A DNA stretch of 64,000 bases from Aulostomus chinensis (Eukaryota > Chordata > Actinopteri > Syngnathiformes > Aulostomidae), in assembly GCA_037954235.1 (NCBI GenBank), contig JBBMOA010000013.1, forward strand, positions 15,152,001-15,216,000, written 5' to 3'. Every line of letters begins with the position of its first letter. Within the stretch, counting starts at the first letter, position 1. The notes beneath the pieces were generated by a model. The model did no database searches. It saw nothing but the letters and a program-made list of their open reading frames with translations, and had not been told where the DNA came from. The translations under genes and the position numbers were made by a program. Positions 1 through 12,201 of the stretch are shown here, piece by piece.

Positions 1-1102
1 GCAGGAGTCAAATTATGAAATAAAAATAGAGGCCACGGACTGTGGGGAGCCTCCCTTATCTGCTATTAAAACTCTGAATATTCAGGTATCAGATGTGAAT
101 GACAACAGTCCACATTTTGATAAAAATCCTCAACACTTCTACCTTGTAGAAAATAATGTTGCTGGAGCCTCAATATTCTCTGTCAGTGCAACCGACAACG
201 ATTTGAATGAGAATGCAGCTATTACATACAATATTGTTAGAACAGGAAAGGAGAACGATGCTATGTCCCTCCTGAATATAAATCCTGAGACTGGAGACAT
301 TTCAGCTCTGAAGAGTTTTGACTTTGAGACCCTGAAAATGTTCCAGTTCCAAGTGGTGGCCTCAGATTCTGGATCTCCTTCACTGAGCAGCAACGTGACA
401 GTGAAGGTGTTCATTCTGGATCAGAACGACAACGCTCCCGTCATCCTGTATCCAGTCAGCTCCAACGGTTCTGCTGAAGGTGTGGAGGAGATCCCCCGCA
501 ATGTCAACGTAGGACACTTGGTGACTAAAGTGCGAGCCTATGACGCTGATATAGGATATAACGGCTGGTTGCTGTTTTCACTGCAGGAAGTGAGTGAGCA
601 CAGTCTCTTTGCTTTGGACCGCTACACAGGACAGATCAGGACACTGCGCTCATTCACAGAGACAGACGAGGCTGAGCAGAAACTCATCATACTGGTCAAA
701 GACAATGGCAACGTCTCCCTGTCAGCAACAGCGACTGTGCTGCTGAAAGTTGTGGAGCCCAAAGAGGCTTTTGCTGCTTCTGATCTTCAGAGCTCAGCTA
801 AAGTTGAGGAGGACAGTCACGTGACTTTTTACCTGATGATCACTTTGGGCTCCGTCTCTCTGCTTTTCCTCATCAGCATGGTGGTGCTGATAGCAATGCA
901 GTGCTCCAAGAGCACAGACTACACTTCCAAATACCTCCAAGACGCTAATTATGATGGCACGCTGTGTCACAGCATCCAGTACAGATCAGGAGACAAACGC
1001 TACATGTTAGTGGGGCCCAGGATGAGTATAGGATCTACTATAGTCCCGGGCAGCCACGCCAACACTCTGGTGCTGCCTGACAGGAGGAGAACTTCTGAGG
1101 AG
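1..1102 (+). CDS. Clustered protocadherin (alpha-type) variable exon V1, 3' part only
   Basis: This is the 3' part of a variable exon cut by the window edge. The frame starts at base 2 (QESNYE...) inside EC4 and runs 367 codons to the splice donor GAG|GTAGGA at 1103. It shows the end of EC4 (DVNDNSPHF), EC5, EC6, a membrane helix (FYLMITLGS...) and the cytoplasmic segment ending RRRTSEE. The EC4-EC5 part is closest to V11 and V12 (shared DKNPQHFYLVENN). It carries private changes, AMSLL for ATSFL and LKMFQF for LKTFQF, at positions otherwise conserved across the array. Reading continues past the donor to a stop near 1195, but that stretch is intron. The role is homophilic cell-cell recognition at the neuronal surface, from family knowledge. 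The start and EC1-EC3 lie outside the window. Confidence 0.93.
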
Positions 1103-1875
1103 GTAGGACCTTCATGTTTTATCAATATCATATTCATGATGATCCGGTGGAAAGTTTATTTTGCCATCGTAACCTGTGTGACCAATAGCAGCTGAACAGC
1201 GTGTGTCGCTGTCCGTGGTGCTGAAAGTTTTCGTAGGGATTTTGATCACGAAATTGTGGCATCAAATGAAGCTTGAGCACATCTCGGAGCTGTCCACAAT
1301 TCAGACATGTGATTCTGTACGGGGACATAACATCTTCATCGGGACTAATCGGAACATGCGCGTCAGGCTGAATCGTTTGGAGACGGATCAACTGTCTCAG
1401 TTCATGAGTCTGTTCACGAGTATTCAGGTGTTGAGGTGAGACGAACACCTGGAGACTCAATGTTTTTCATCCATGAATTTTATAAACTACTCCAAAGCAT
1501 GATGTAGCCATAGTGTCAGACGATTACAACTTAATTGCTGTTATTTCATGATATATTTAGATATCATGTTTCTTGACGTCACCGATTGTTCATGTGTATA
1601 TGCGAGCAATGATCCGTTGATTTAATTGTAGACGTGGTGGTAATTAACGACGCCGTGGTTTTAAATTCCAATTCATGTATAAATTTACCAATGACTTGAA
1701 GCTGATCAAGGAGAAAAGCTAACAAACTGACATTTGTTCAGAAAAGCTCGATTGTGTTGTGCTGGCTTTAATGTCTAAGAGTGAGTTTCATCTGAGCGAA
1801 TGTCGATGGTTGAATAAATGCCTTTTAGTGGGTGACAGGTTGGTTTGACTTCTCGAGGGTGCGTGATGAGCCCAA
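1103..1875 (+). other. Intergenic/intronic spacer V1-V2
   Basis: Non-coding apart from the RE1 site listed separately. Short frames here show no cadherin or other recognisable similarity. The sequence is AT-rich between about 1490 and 1780. Confidence 0.7.
1205..1225 (-). promoter_or_regulatory. RE1/NRSE (REST-binding) site, strong
   Basis: The + strand reads GCTGTCCGTGGTGCTGAA, which is the reverse complement of the canonical element TTCAGCACCACGGACAGC. It lies 102 bp after the V1 splice donor and about 890 bp before the V2 ATG. Binding would silence the unit in non-neuronal cells. Confidence 0.85.
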
Positions 1876-1895
1876 ACCACAAGGTGTCAGTGTCA
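1876..1895 (+). promoter_or_regulatory. V2 promoter element (CSE, CTCF-like)
   Basis: Core AAGGTGTCAGTGTCA, 217 bp before the V2 ATG. It is followed directly by TATAA at 1896-1900, a possible TATA box. Confidence 0.75.
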
Positions 1896-2111
1896 TATAA
1901 GCCCAGGCTGCAGGGCTGGAGCGGTGGCCCTGCCCCTTAACAGAGCGTCTGATCAGTGACGATGAGACAGAGGCGAGTGCGGCCGTTGTGGCGGTTTGTC
2001 GTCAGGAGGTGGTAATACGGGTTGTATCTCGGCTGAATACTTTGTGGTTTAAACGGTTTCCCTCTCCCTGAGAACAGTTGGATTATACAAACGGTGATCA
2101 AAGCTGGGACG

Positions 2112-4469
2112 ATGGGCGCTGGAGGACAAAGACCGAGGACGCGGTCCTGGTGGGTAGCCCTCCGCCTGTCTATCATGCTCGGCTGCATGGAGCGAGTTTC
2201 AGCTCAGGTCAAATATTCCATCGCGGAGGAAGTAAAAGTGGGATCCGTCGTTGGAAATGTCGCCAAAGATCTGGGACTGGACGTCGGCTCACTGGAGGAG
2301 AGACGTTTTCGTATCGTTTCAGGGGCTGAAGGCGCTCAGTTCGAGGTGAATCAGAACAATGGCGTCTTGTACGTGCACAGAAAGATCGACCGAGAGCAGC
2401 TGTGTGAGAGGGTCGCGCCGTGCGTAGTCAACTTGAAACTGGTAGCTGAGAATCCCATGGAGATACACCATGTGGCGGTAGAAATACTAGACGTCAATGA
2501 TAACTCCCCCAGTTTTCAGGAGGAAGAAAAAGTAATAGAAATATCAGAGTCCACTCCTCCAGGTAAGCGCTTCCAGCTACCAACCGCACGCGATCCAGAT
2601 GTTGTCATCAACACAGTGCGTTTGTACAAATTAAATCAGAACGAACATTTTAGCATACAAATCCGAGACAGAGGAGAGGATAAGGTGCCATTCTTGATTC
2701 TACAGAAGGCTCTGGACCGAGAGAAGCACCAAGAGCACAGATTGATCCTGACAGCGGTTGACGGGGGGAATCCACCCAGATCAGGGACTCTTAACGTCAC
2801 AGTCATTGTTCTCGACTCGAATGATAATCATCCAATATTTGGGCAGGAAGTTTACTCGGTAACAATATCTGAAAATATAAAAAGGGAAACAAGTGTCACT
2901 CAGGTTCAAGCCTCTGATCCAGACGAGGGATCAAATGGAGAGATCGAGTATTATTTCGGAGGGGAGCTTGACCCAAACATATATGACACCTTTAGCTTGG
3001 ACAGGGACACTGGTGAAATACGAGTCAAGGCTGAAATTGACTTTGAGAAAGCGGATGTTTACAAGTTAGACGTCCATGCAACTGACAAAGGACAACCTCC
3101 GATGAGCACTGACTGTAGAGTGATCATCAAAGTGCTGGACGAAAATGACAACGAACCTGAAATCGACGTGACATCGCTGTCAAAAACAATATCCGAAGAC
3201 TCAAAACCCGGAACTGTGATTTCTCTGATCAGTATAACCGACAAAGACGTCGGCTTGAACGGCAAAGTGATATGTGGTCTTTCAGAAAACGTCCCATTCG
3301 AACTGAATCCATCTTTTCAAGATAACATGTACTCATTAGTCTTGAAACATCGCCTGGATCGAGAAACCGTTTCGGAATATGACGTCACAATTACAGCAAC
3401 AGACTGCGGTCAGCCTCCTCTATCCTCATCTAAAACTCTGGCGATCGAGGTGGCAGACGTGAATGATAATGTTCCACAATTCCCACACAATCCAATTGAA
3501 ATTTATATCCGAGAAAACAACGTGCCGGGTGATCCTATATTTTCCGTAACCGCTTCAGATCAAGACTTGAATGAAAACGCAGCGTTGACCTATCATATAG
3601 CCAGAGAAGAAGGCAGCGGAGTTAAAATGTCAGCATTTTTAAACGTAAATCCTGAAAATGGACAAATTTCAGCTCTGAAGAGTTTTGACTTTGAGACCCT
3701 GAAAACGTTCCAGTTCCAAGTGGTGGCCTCAGATTCTGGATCTCCTTCGCTGAGCAGCAACGTGACAGTGAAGGTGTTCATTCTGGATCAGAACGACAAC
3801 GCTCCCGTCATCCTGTATCCAGTCAGCTCCAACGGTTCTGCTGAAGGTGTGGAGGAGATTCCCCGCAATGTCAACGCAGGACACTTGGTGACTAAAGTGC
3901 GAGCCTATGACGCTGATATAGGATATAACGGCTGGTTGCTGTTTTCACTGCAGGAAGTGAGTGAGCACAGTCTCTTTGCTTTGGACCGCTACACAGGACA
4001 GATCAGGACACTGCGCTCATTCACAGAGACAGACGAGGCTGAGCAGAAACTCATCATACTGGTCAAAGACAATGGCAACGTCTCCCTGTCAGCAACAGCG
4101 ACTGTGCTGCTGAAAGTTGTGGAGCCCAAAGAGGCTTTTGCTGCTTCTGATCTTCAGAGCTCAGCTAAAGTTGAGGAGGACAGTCACGTGACTTTTTACC
4201 TGATGATCACTTTGGGCTCCGTCTCTCTGCTTTTCCTCATCAGCATGGTGGTGCTGATAGCAATGCAGTGCTCCAAGAGCACCGACTACACTTCCAAATA
4301 CCTCCAAGACGCTAATTATGATGGCACGCTGTGTCACAGCATCCAGTACAGATCAGGAGACAAACGCTACATGTTAGTGGGGCCCAGGATGAGTATAGGA
4401 TCTACTATAGTCCCGGGCAGCCACGCCAACACTCTGGTGCTGCCTGACAGGAGGAGAACTTCTGAGGAG
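2112..4469 (+). CDS. Clustered protocadherin (alpha-type) variable exon V2
   Basis: A 786-codon exon from ATG 2112 to the donor GAG|GTAGGA at 4470. The upstream in-frame GTG at 2094 was not used because ATG 2112 directly precedes a basic, hydrophobic leader. The signal peptide is about residues 1-31 (cut before QVKYS). EC1-EC6 span about 32-677, with EC1 loop C-ERVAP-C. The helix is about 695-718 and the tail is the last 68 residues. This is one of the most divergent exons in EC1-EC5: it lacks the TGACGTCA found at the EC3/EC4 boundary of most others (it reads gacatcg), and its EC5 strand before the shared tract reads ENGQISAL instead of ETGDISAL. So the conserved 3' tract starts a few bases later here. 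A leucine-less EC6 variant, NVNAGHL, is shared only with V7. The product would be a neuronal homophilic adhesion receptor once spliced to constant exons. Confidence 0.95.
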
Positions 4470-4576
4470 GTAGGACACCGATATCACATTCAATATTTAT
4501 TCAATATGTTTTGTAAAATGGGGATTTTGTCAATGACTGATTTTCCTGTTCTTGGGTTGAACGCTCGCCAGCGTGC

Positions 4577-4597
4577 TTCGCTGTCCGTGGTGCTGAA
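4577..4597 (-). promoter_or_regulatory. RE1/NRSE site, strong
   Basis: The + strand has CGCTGTCCGTGGTGCTGAA, 108 bp after the V2 donor and 622 bp before the V3 ATG. It lies inside the read-through part of the V2 frame, which supports that stretch being intron. Confidence 0.85.
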
Positions 4598-5003
4598 CTC
4601 TGTTTGCTGTGAATCTGTCCTATGCTTTAGAATAGATCATGGAAAAAGCATTGTCTTGAAATGTTATGCTGTTTTGGGGTAAAGTCTTAATTAGATGTGA
4701 GCATGCGCAGAAGCCTTAATAATGTTAAGGCAGCTCCGCTGTAGTAAATTAAGAGGCAGCGCGCCTGGCGCACGTCTCAATTTGTGCCGCTGAAAATCAT
4801 TTCATTTGAGTTCACGTGCCATTCTGCCAACAGGGAGGAAAACAAACGAACGCAAATTAATTAGGATATTCTTGTTGTTGTTGGTATAGTTTATTCTTAA
4901 CAGAAGAACGGTCGTAACGATGTGATGGTTGTAGTGTGTCTTTTGGGTGGATGTTTCCAACAAAGTCAACTACGTACAGAATGTCGTGAAGCGCGTCCGG
5001 GGA

Positions 5004-5023
5004 ACCGCCGGGTGTCAGTGTTA
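5004..5023 (+). promoter_or_regulatory. V3 promoter element (CSE, CTCF-like)
   Basis: ACCGCCGGGTGTCAGTGTTA, about 196 bp before the V3 ATG. It is followed at about 5063 by the AAAGCTTTTGT element seen in several sister promoters, and by a TATAAG at 5160-5165, 54 bp before the ATG. Confidence 0.8.
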
Positions 5024-5218
5024 CATCAGACACCAACAGCAGACGGTGACCCTCCCCTCTCAAAGCTTTTGTCTGCCCCCGAATGAGACGCAAGCGTCAG
5101 AATCCAGTTCATCATCGAGAGAATCTGTGGAGCTTCTCTGCGACCCGTGCCGGGTTGGATATAAGCAGCTATTTACTTCACCAGCTGGATTCTGATTATT
5201 TGATGTTGCTGCATAACG

Positions 5219-7573
5219 ATGGAGGCTGAAAGGAAGAATCGGAGAAGACGCAGCTCCTGGATTTCGGGGTATTTGGCTCTGCTGCTGCTTTTCGGAAAAC
5301 GAGCTCTGGCAGAGATTCGCTACTCTATTCCTGAGGAGGTGAAAGAGGGAACTGTGGTTGGAAATGTAGCCAAAGATCTCGGTCTCGACGTCACGTCTTT
5401 GGTTGGTCGACGGTTCCGAGTTGTTTCTGAATCTAATGACGCGTTTTTCGAGGTAAATCAGAACAATGGAGCTTTGCATGTCCACAAGAAAATCGACAGA
5501 GAAGCTTTCTGTCAGAGCAGCGGTGCCTGCGTGATAGAGCTGAAAGTCATAGTGGAAAATCCTCTAGAAATACATTATGTAGTCGTGGAAATTACTGACG
5601 TCAATGACCACTCGCCGAGTTTTCCTGAGAAAGAACAGAGATTTCAAGTAGGTGAACACACGTCACCAGGAAAGCGGTTCCAGTTGCACGCTGCAAACGA
5701 TCCCGATGCTGGAATCAACTCGATCAAAACATACACTTTAACCTCAAACGAGCATTTTGAAATTGATGTACGACACAGCGACGAGGATAAAATACCGTTT
5801 CTGGTGCTGAAGAAGTCATTAGACAGAGAACAGAAGGCCAAACACTCGCTGCTGGTGACAGCAGTTGATGGAGGCAAACCTCAAAGATCAGCAACATTAA
5901 ACGTGACCATTGTAGTGCTTGACATAAACGACAACCGTCCCACATTCAGTCAGGATGTTTATCAAATTACCATACAGGAAAATATTCCAATCGGTACTTC
6001 GGTGTTTAGAATGAACGCGACAGATCCGGATGAAGGTGTTAACGGGGAGATTGAATACGGTCTTTCAAAAACCCTAAAGAAAACCGTGTATGACATTTTT
6101 GAGTTGGACAAAATCACCGGAGAGGTTCGAGTCAAAGGAGCAGTGGACTACGAGGACAATGATGTTTATAAACTGGACGTGGAGGCGTCCGACAAAGGAA
6201 CCCCTCCACTAACAGGCGAGTGTAGAGTCGTTATCAAGATCAAGGATGTTAATGATAATCCACCAAAGATCGAAGTGACGTCACTGTCAAATTCAGTGTC
6301 TGAAGACTCCAAACCTGGAACGGTTGTTGCTCTCATCAGTGTGAAGGACAGAGATTCTGGACTGAATGGAAAAATGATCTTGAGTATAAGCGACACTGTC
6401 CCGTTTGAGTTGAGGCCCTCCTACAAGGAGAACATTTACTCAGTTGTGACAAAGGGACTTTTAGATCGAGAGCAGGAGTCAAATTATGAAATAATAATAG
6501 AGGCCACGGACTGTGGGGAGCCTCCCTTATCTGCTATTAAAACTCTGAATATTCAGGTATCAGATGTGAATGACAACAGTCCACATTTTGAACAGAATCC
6601 TTTAGACTTTTACCTGACAGAGAACAATGTTGCTGGAGCCTCAATATTCTCTGTACAAGCAACAGACAAGGATGTGAATGAAAATGCAGCTATTACATAC
6701 AATATTGTTAGAACAGGAAAGGAGAACGATGCTACGTCCTTCCTGAATATAAATCCTGAGACTGGAGACATTTCAGCTCTGAAGAGTTTTGACTTTGAGA
6801 CCCTGAAAACATTCCAGTTCCAAGTGGTGGCCTCAGATTCTGGATCTCCTTCACTGAGCAGCAACGTGACAGTGAAGGTGTTCATTCTGGATCAGAACGA
6901 CAACGCTCCCGTCATCCTGTATCCAGTCAGCTCCAACGGTTCTGCTGAAGGTGTGGAGGAGATTCCCCGCAATGTCAACGTAGGACACTTGGTGACTAAA
7001 GTGCGAGCCTATGACGCTGATATAGGATATAACGGCTGGTTGCTGTTTTCACTGCAGGAAGTGAGTGAGCACAGTCTCTTTGCTTTGGACCGCTACACAG
7101 GACAGATCAGGACACTGCGCTCATTCACAGAGACAGACGAGGCTGAGCAGAAACTCATCATACTGGTCAAAGACAATGGCAACGTCTCCCTGTCAGCAAC
7201 AGCGACTGTGCTGCTGAAAGTTGTGGAGCCCAAAGAGGCTTTTGCTGCTTCTGATCTTCAGAGCTCAGCTAAAGTTGAGGAGGACAGTCACGTGACTTTT
7301 TACCTGATGATCACTTTGGGCTCCGTCTCTCTGCTTTTCCTCATCAGCATGGTGGTGCTGATAGCAATGCAGTGCTCCAAGAGCACAGACTACACTTCCA
7401 AATACCTCCAAGACGCTAATTATGATGGCACGCTGTGTCACAGCATCCAGTACAGATCAGGAGACAAACGCTACATGTTAGTGGGGCCCAGGATGAGTAT
7501 AGGATCTACTATAGTCCCGGGCAGCCACGCCAACACTCTGGTGCTGCCTGACAGGAGGAGAACTTCTGAGGAG
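5219..7573 (+). CDS. Clustered protocadherin (alpha-type) variable exon V3
   Basis: 785 codons, ATG 5219 to donor GAG|GTAGGA at 7574. Signal peptide 1-31 (basic RRRR then a leucine run, cut before EIRYS). EC1 about 32-132 (loop C-QSSGA-C, end DVNDHSPSF), EC2 to 241 (DINDNRPTF), EC3 to 350 (DVNDNPPKI), EC4 to 455 (DVNDNSPHF), EC5 to 565 (DQNDNAPVI), EC6 to 676. The helix is about 694-717, with a 68-residue tail. EC3 is almost the same as in V4, differing at about three residues, while EC1 and EC4 differ more. In this family EC1-EC4 form the antiparallel trans interface and EC6 takes part in cis pairing. The near-invariant EC6 and variable EC1-EC2 fit that split. The TGACGTCA palindrome is at 6276-6283. 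Confidence 0.96.
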
Positions 7574-8812
7574 GTAGGACTTTAAAAACAATATTTAATG
7601 GTTTCTCTGAGTTTACCATTATATCATAGCATTCAGGATTGAGTTTTCTTCAAATCATTCTACCTGATGAACTTCAAAATAATTACAAATATGAACACGC
7701 ATGTATGTTTCTCTCTTGCCTATGTATACAAATACATTTAGCCTTGATGGTCATGGTAACCTGTTACATCAGTCCACAGGTTGGCTCCAGCCAAGGGACC
7801 CAACAACTCAGGGGCCCAGACAGGCCTACCTATTTCTCACCACTCAGAAATATTAAAATAATGTAGACAGACAGGATGTGGTTAGGTTCATAAGGTCAAC
7901 CTGGTTTTAAATAATGGCTCACTGCTTCTTGTAGGGGAAAACGTCAAAAAGTAAACATGACAACAAAAACAAATAGTTAAAACAAAAGCTGAACAAACTC
8001 TGTGACCGAGCTCTGCTAAAGAACATCCATAAATCTACCCTCACAAAGGCTGCTGACTTCATCCAGCCAACAACCTTGTACAGATCCAAGACAACTGACA
8101 GCTCAGGTCAATCCTCTTGAGGAACACTCAGCTGTGGATGTAACTACCTTCTAGGAACTACACTGCTGTTGTCACGTTGTGCTGCTGTGTCGTTGCATTT
8201 GTGCAAAATGCTGTAGTTCAAATCGACGATTGAATACGGCTTGTATTTGGGTCTTGAAGGATGTTGCGACTCTGCCTCAGCAAAAGATAAAAAAAGTAAA
8301 AATACCAAGAAACAGCTGAGTTCTATGCTGCAGCGGTGGAAGCATCCTTTGTTTCGAGGAGGTACATCTTTTTTCCAGCTTGTTATTTTGGTTGCTTTTT
8401 TTCCCCATCTCTCTTTACCATTCAAATTCCACTTCAGTGTGCGTCAATGTTCCTTGAGTGTGTGAATAAGGATCATGTGTTATTCCAAGCTTGGCTTTTA
8501 CACTTGAAAAACATTCAGGTGTTTTTTTGCCCTTTTTCGAAATCAGTTTGAGTTGGAAGAGGGAACATCAAGTTGGGTCCAATATTCTAAAGACGAGTTG
8601 CTGAGTCTCCTGTCAAACACTGCTGCAGATCTCAGCTCGGATTTGTTGGAGCGCGAGGAAGGTGGACGTTTGAACACTGACAATGTGGAAAATCTCCTTG
8701 TTTTGTTTGATTTTTGTTGTTGTTGTTTTATTTGAAGGCTATTTCCACAGCAGTGCATGTTCTGACAGCTCTCACAGCATTTGTGGGAAAGTCAAGTTTG
8801 TTCTCAGGAGTT
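7574..8812 (+). other. Spacer V3-V4 without a recognisable RE1
   Basis: About 1.24 kb without coding similarity. I found no RE1-like sequence here, unlike most spacers in the array. Short open frames on both strands have no recognisable domain. The segment is AT-rich with T runs near 8370-8410 and 8520. Confidence 0.6.
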
Positions 8813-8832
8813 ACCTGCAGGTGTCACTGTTG
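8813..8832 (+). promoter_or_regulatory. V4 promoter element (CSE, CTCF-like)
   Basis: ACCTGCAGGTGTCACTGTTG, 223 bp before the V4 ATG. About 50 bp downstream is ACCTTTTGTTTG, this promoter's version of the GGCTTTTGT element. Confidence 0.75.
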
Positions 8833-9054
8833 CATCAGCACATGAGGAAGGACATTGTCCCTGCGCTCACTCATCAACCTTTTGTTTGCCGTCTAAAACG
8901 AGAAGGGAGGGGAGTGAATCCATTCTCCGACTGAAACCCCCTCAGTGTTTTGTAAATATTTCACTTTGAGCTGCTTGGACAAGGACGAGGGTTTGTCCAC
9001 TGATGAATTGAAGCGCGAAGTGTGAAGATCGGGGCAGTAACGAAACCTCGAACG

Positions 9055-11382
9055 ATGGATTATTCCTGGTTTGCTCTTTCTGTGGTTCTAGCGTTGCTGT
9101 CTGGAGATCAGGCGTTTGCCCTTATCAAATATTCCATTCCAGAGGAGGTGAAGGATGGAACTGTTGTTGGCAATGTTGCTAAGGACCTTGGCATTGACAT
9201 CACTTCTTTGGTTGATCGACGGTTCCGTGTGGTGTCCGGTACAAAACAAGCCCTTTTTGAGGTAAACCAGGGCGATGGAGCTCTGTACGTCCACAAGACT
9301 GTCGACAGAGAGGATCTTTGCCAAGGGAGTGGTGCGTGTCTGGTCGAGCTAAAAATTATTGTTGAAAATCCTTTAGAGGTGCATTACGTAGTTGTCGAAA
9401 TTACTGATGTGAACGATCACTCGCCGAGTTTTCCCGAAAAACAGCAGAATTTTGAAATAGGTGAGCAAACGTTACCGGGAAAGCGGTTCCAACTGCACGC
9501 TGCAAACGATCCCGATGCTGGAATCAACTCGATTCGCACGTACACGTTGACAGCAAATGAACATTTTGAGGTGGATATTCGCCAGAGTGACGAGGATAAA
9601 ATACCGTTTCTGGTGCTGAAGAAGTCATTAGACAGAGAACAGAAGGCCAAACACTCGCTGCTGGTGACAGCAGTTGATGGAGGCAAACCTCAAAGATCAG
9701 CAACATTAAACGTGACCATTGTAGTGTTTGACATAAACGACAACCGTCCCACATTCAGTCAGGATGTTTATCAAATTACCATACAGGAAAATATTCCAAT
9801 CGGTACTTCAGTGTTTAGAATCAATGCGACGGATCCGGATGAAGGTGTTAACGGGGAGATTGAATACGGTCTTTCAAAAACCCTAAAGAAAACCGTGTAT
9901 GACATTTTTGAGTTGGACAAAATAACCGGAGAGGTTCGAGTCAAAGGAGCAGTGGACTACGAGGACAATGATGTTTATAAACTGGACGTGGAGGCGTCCG
10001 ATAATGGAACCCCTCCATTAACCGGCGAGTGTAGAGTCGTTATCAAGATCAAGGATGTAAACGATAATCCACCGGAAATAGAAGTGACGTCACTGTCAAA
10101 TTCAGTGTCTGAAGACTCCAAACCTGGAACGGTTGTTGCTCTCATTAGTACAACAGATCATGATTCTGGAGGGAACGGGAAAATTATTTCAAGCATAACC
10201 AATGACGTTCCTTTTGAGTTAAAGCCCTCCTACAAGGAGAATACGTACTCAGTTGTTACAAAGGAATTTCTAGATCGAGAGCAGGTGTCAAATTATGAAA
10301 TAATAATAAAAGCCACAGACTGTGGGGAGCCTCCCTTATCTGCTATTAAAACTCTGAATATTCAGGTATCAGATGTGAATGACAACAAGCCGAAATTCTC
10401 TGAAAATCCATTGTGGTTTTACCTGACAGAGAACAATGTTGCAGGAGCCTCTATATTCTCTGTCAGTGCAACAGACAGTGATGAGAATGAAAATGCAGCT
10501 ATTACATACAATATTGTCAGAGAAGGAAGCCAGAAGGAAATTTTGTCATTTCTGAACATCAATCCTGAGACTGGAGACATTTCAGCTCTGAAGAGTTTTG
10601 ACTTTGAGACCCTGAAAACGTTCCAGTTCCAAGTGGTGGCCTCAGATTCTGGATCTCCGTCGCTGAGCAGCAACGTGACAGTGAAGGTGTTCATTCTGGA
10701 TCAGAACGACAACGCTCCCGTCATCCTGTATCCAGTCAGCTCCAACGGTTCTGCTGAAGGTGTGGAGGAGATTCCCCGCAATGTCAACGTAGGACACTTG
10801 GTGACTAAAGTGCGAGCCTATGACGCTGATATAGGATATAACGGCTGGTTGCTGTTTTCACTGCAGGAAGTGAGTGAGCACAGTCTCTTTGCTTTGGACC
10901 GCTACACAGGACAGATCAGGACACTGCGCTCATTCACAGAGACAGACGAGGCTGAGCAGAAACTCATCATACTGGTCAAAGACAATGGCAACGTCTCCCT
11001 GTCAGCAACAGCGACTGTGCTGCTGAAAGTTGTGGAGCCCAAAGAGGCTTTTGCTGCTTCTGATCTTCAGAGCTCAGCTAAAGTTGAGGAGGACAGTCAC
11101 GTGACCTTTTACCTGATGATCACTTTGGGCTCCGTCTCTCTGCTTTTCCTCATCAGCATGGTGGTGCTGATAGCAATGCAGTGCTCCAAGAGCACAGACT
11201 ACACTTCCAAATACCTCCAAGACGCTAATTATGATGGCACGCTGTGTCACAGCATCCAGTACAGATCAGGAGACAAACGCTACATGTTAGTGGGGCCCAG
11301 GATGAGTATAGGATCTACTATAGTCCCGGGCAGCCACGCCAACACTCTGGTGCTGCCTGACAGGAGGAGAACTTCCGAGGAG
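9055..11382 (+). CDS. Clustered protocadherin (alpha-type) variable exon V4
   Basis: 776 codons, ATG 9055 to donor GAG|GTAGGA at 11383. A GTG at 9022 is in frame but the ATG at 9055 gives a clean 22-residue signal peptide (cut before LIKYS). This is the shortest complete exon of the set. EC1 is about 23-123 (loop C-QGSGA-C), EC2 to 232, EC3 to 341, EC4 to 446, EC5 to 556, EC6 to 667, helix about 685-708. From about 9590 to 10070 it is nearly identical in DNA to V3 (EC2-EC3), while EC1 and the start of EC5 (KPKFSENPLWFYL) are its own. This suggests a conversion tract. The stop of the open frame at 11427 lies in the intron. Function as surface recognition receptor is inferred from the family. 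Confidence 0.95.
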
Positions 11383-11956
11383 GTAGGACCTTCATCTTAC
11401 TTTTTAGACTGCTGTGCTACATTTTAAAAATATCTTTTCTGATTTTATTTAAATTTACAATTCACGTAAAGGAATCAGGTGATCATTTCTTTAAAAAATA
11501 AAGCTGGTGGAAGATGGAAGTGGTTTGACTACCCAGCACTGATTTGGATATTTCTGGAACTCTGTTTTGATGTGGAAGTCTTGTTTGGTGATTTAAGTGA
11601 CGTGGTGAATGACCTTTCGATGGTTGTGCAGGAGTTTTGGAACTTGACCAAGTTGTTATTTCAGTAAATGTCCCTCGAAGGCGTGGGCGCTGTCCCTGGT
11701 GCTGAGAGAAGGTTGGGGCCTCCAAAGCTTCAGTGGCCCGTGACGGATAGGCTTTGAATGAATAAAACAAATGTATATTTGTTTAACATTTCAAGAATTA
11801 TTTACAAACTACATGTTTTCATGCCGCCTGGTGACATCTCTGCATCTTGCAGATTTCGTTTAATCATGATCTGAGATTAGACGGCTCATGTTATAGGTCT
11901 CATTCATGGAAACCTTGATATTCTCGTGCTCTCTACTCAAATCGAGTACTGGGTGA
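11383..11956 (+). other. Spacer V4-V5
   Basis: Non-coding except for the RE1 listed separately. AT-rich, with no repeat or gene recognised. Confidence 0.6.
11686..11706 (-). promoter_or_regulatory. RE1/NRSE site, near-perfect
   Basis: The + strand reads GGCGCTGTCCCTGGTGCTGA, matching the canonical element at all but about two bases. It lies 303 bp after the V4 donor and about 500 bp before the V5 ATG. Confidence 0.85.
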
Positions 11957-11976
11957 TCCACTGGGTGTCAGTGTTA
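11957..11976 (+). promoter_or_regulatory. V5 promoter element (CSE, CTCF-like)
   Basis: TCCACTGGGTGTCAGTGTTA, 226 bp before the chosen V5 ATG. The last ten bases are identical to the V3 element. Confidence 0.75.
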
Positions 11977-12201
11977 CAGTAGAGATTCTCGAAGGCTCGG
12001 GTCGGAGCAGACTCGGCCCCTTCCACATCATTTCCAACACGAACGCAGCGATGCCATTGTTCCTGATTCTGATCCTTTCCAGCGCCCGGAAGGTCGCCTG
12101 TGCGATTCTCACCCCAAGACAACAGGAGATGTTTCAAGGAGAAGATACGAGTGGATTTTATTTTTAATGACCGCGCAAAAGCCAAGCAAGGATTCGGAAG
12201 G

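Noticed and set aside
139..414. Minus-strand frames of 60-100 codons reading MNTFTVTLLLSEGDPESEATT, repeated inside every exon
   Set aside because: They are antisense shadows of the conserved EC5 coding tract. They recur only because that tract is duplicated.
4470..4682. Open reading past the splice donor (also V13 to 41243, V16 to 51312, V19 to 61744)
   Set aside because: Similarity between exons ends at GAG|GTRAG, the continuations are unrelated to each other, and V2's contains an RE1 site. They are intron.
7574..8812. Short + and - frames of 60-93 codons in the V3-V4 spacer as small genes
   Set aside because: No start context, domain, or second copy in other spacers; compatible with chance open frames.
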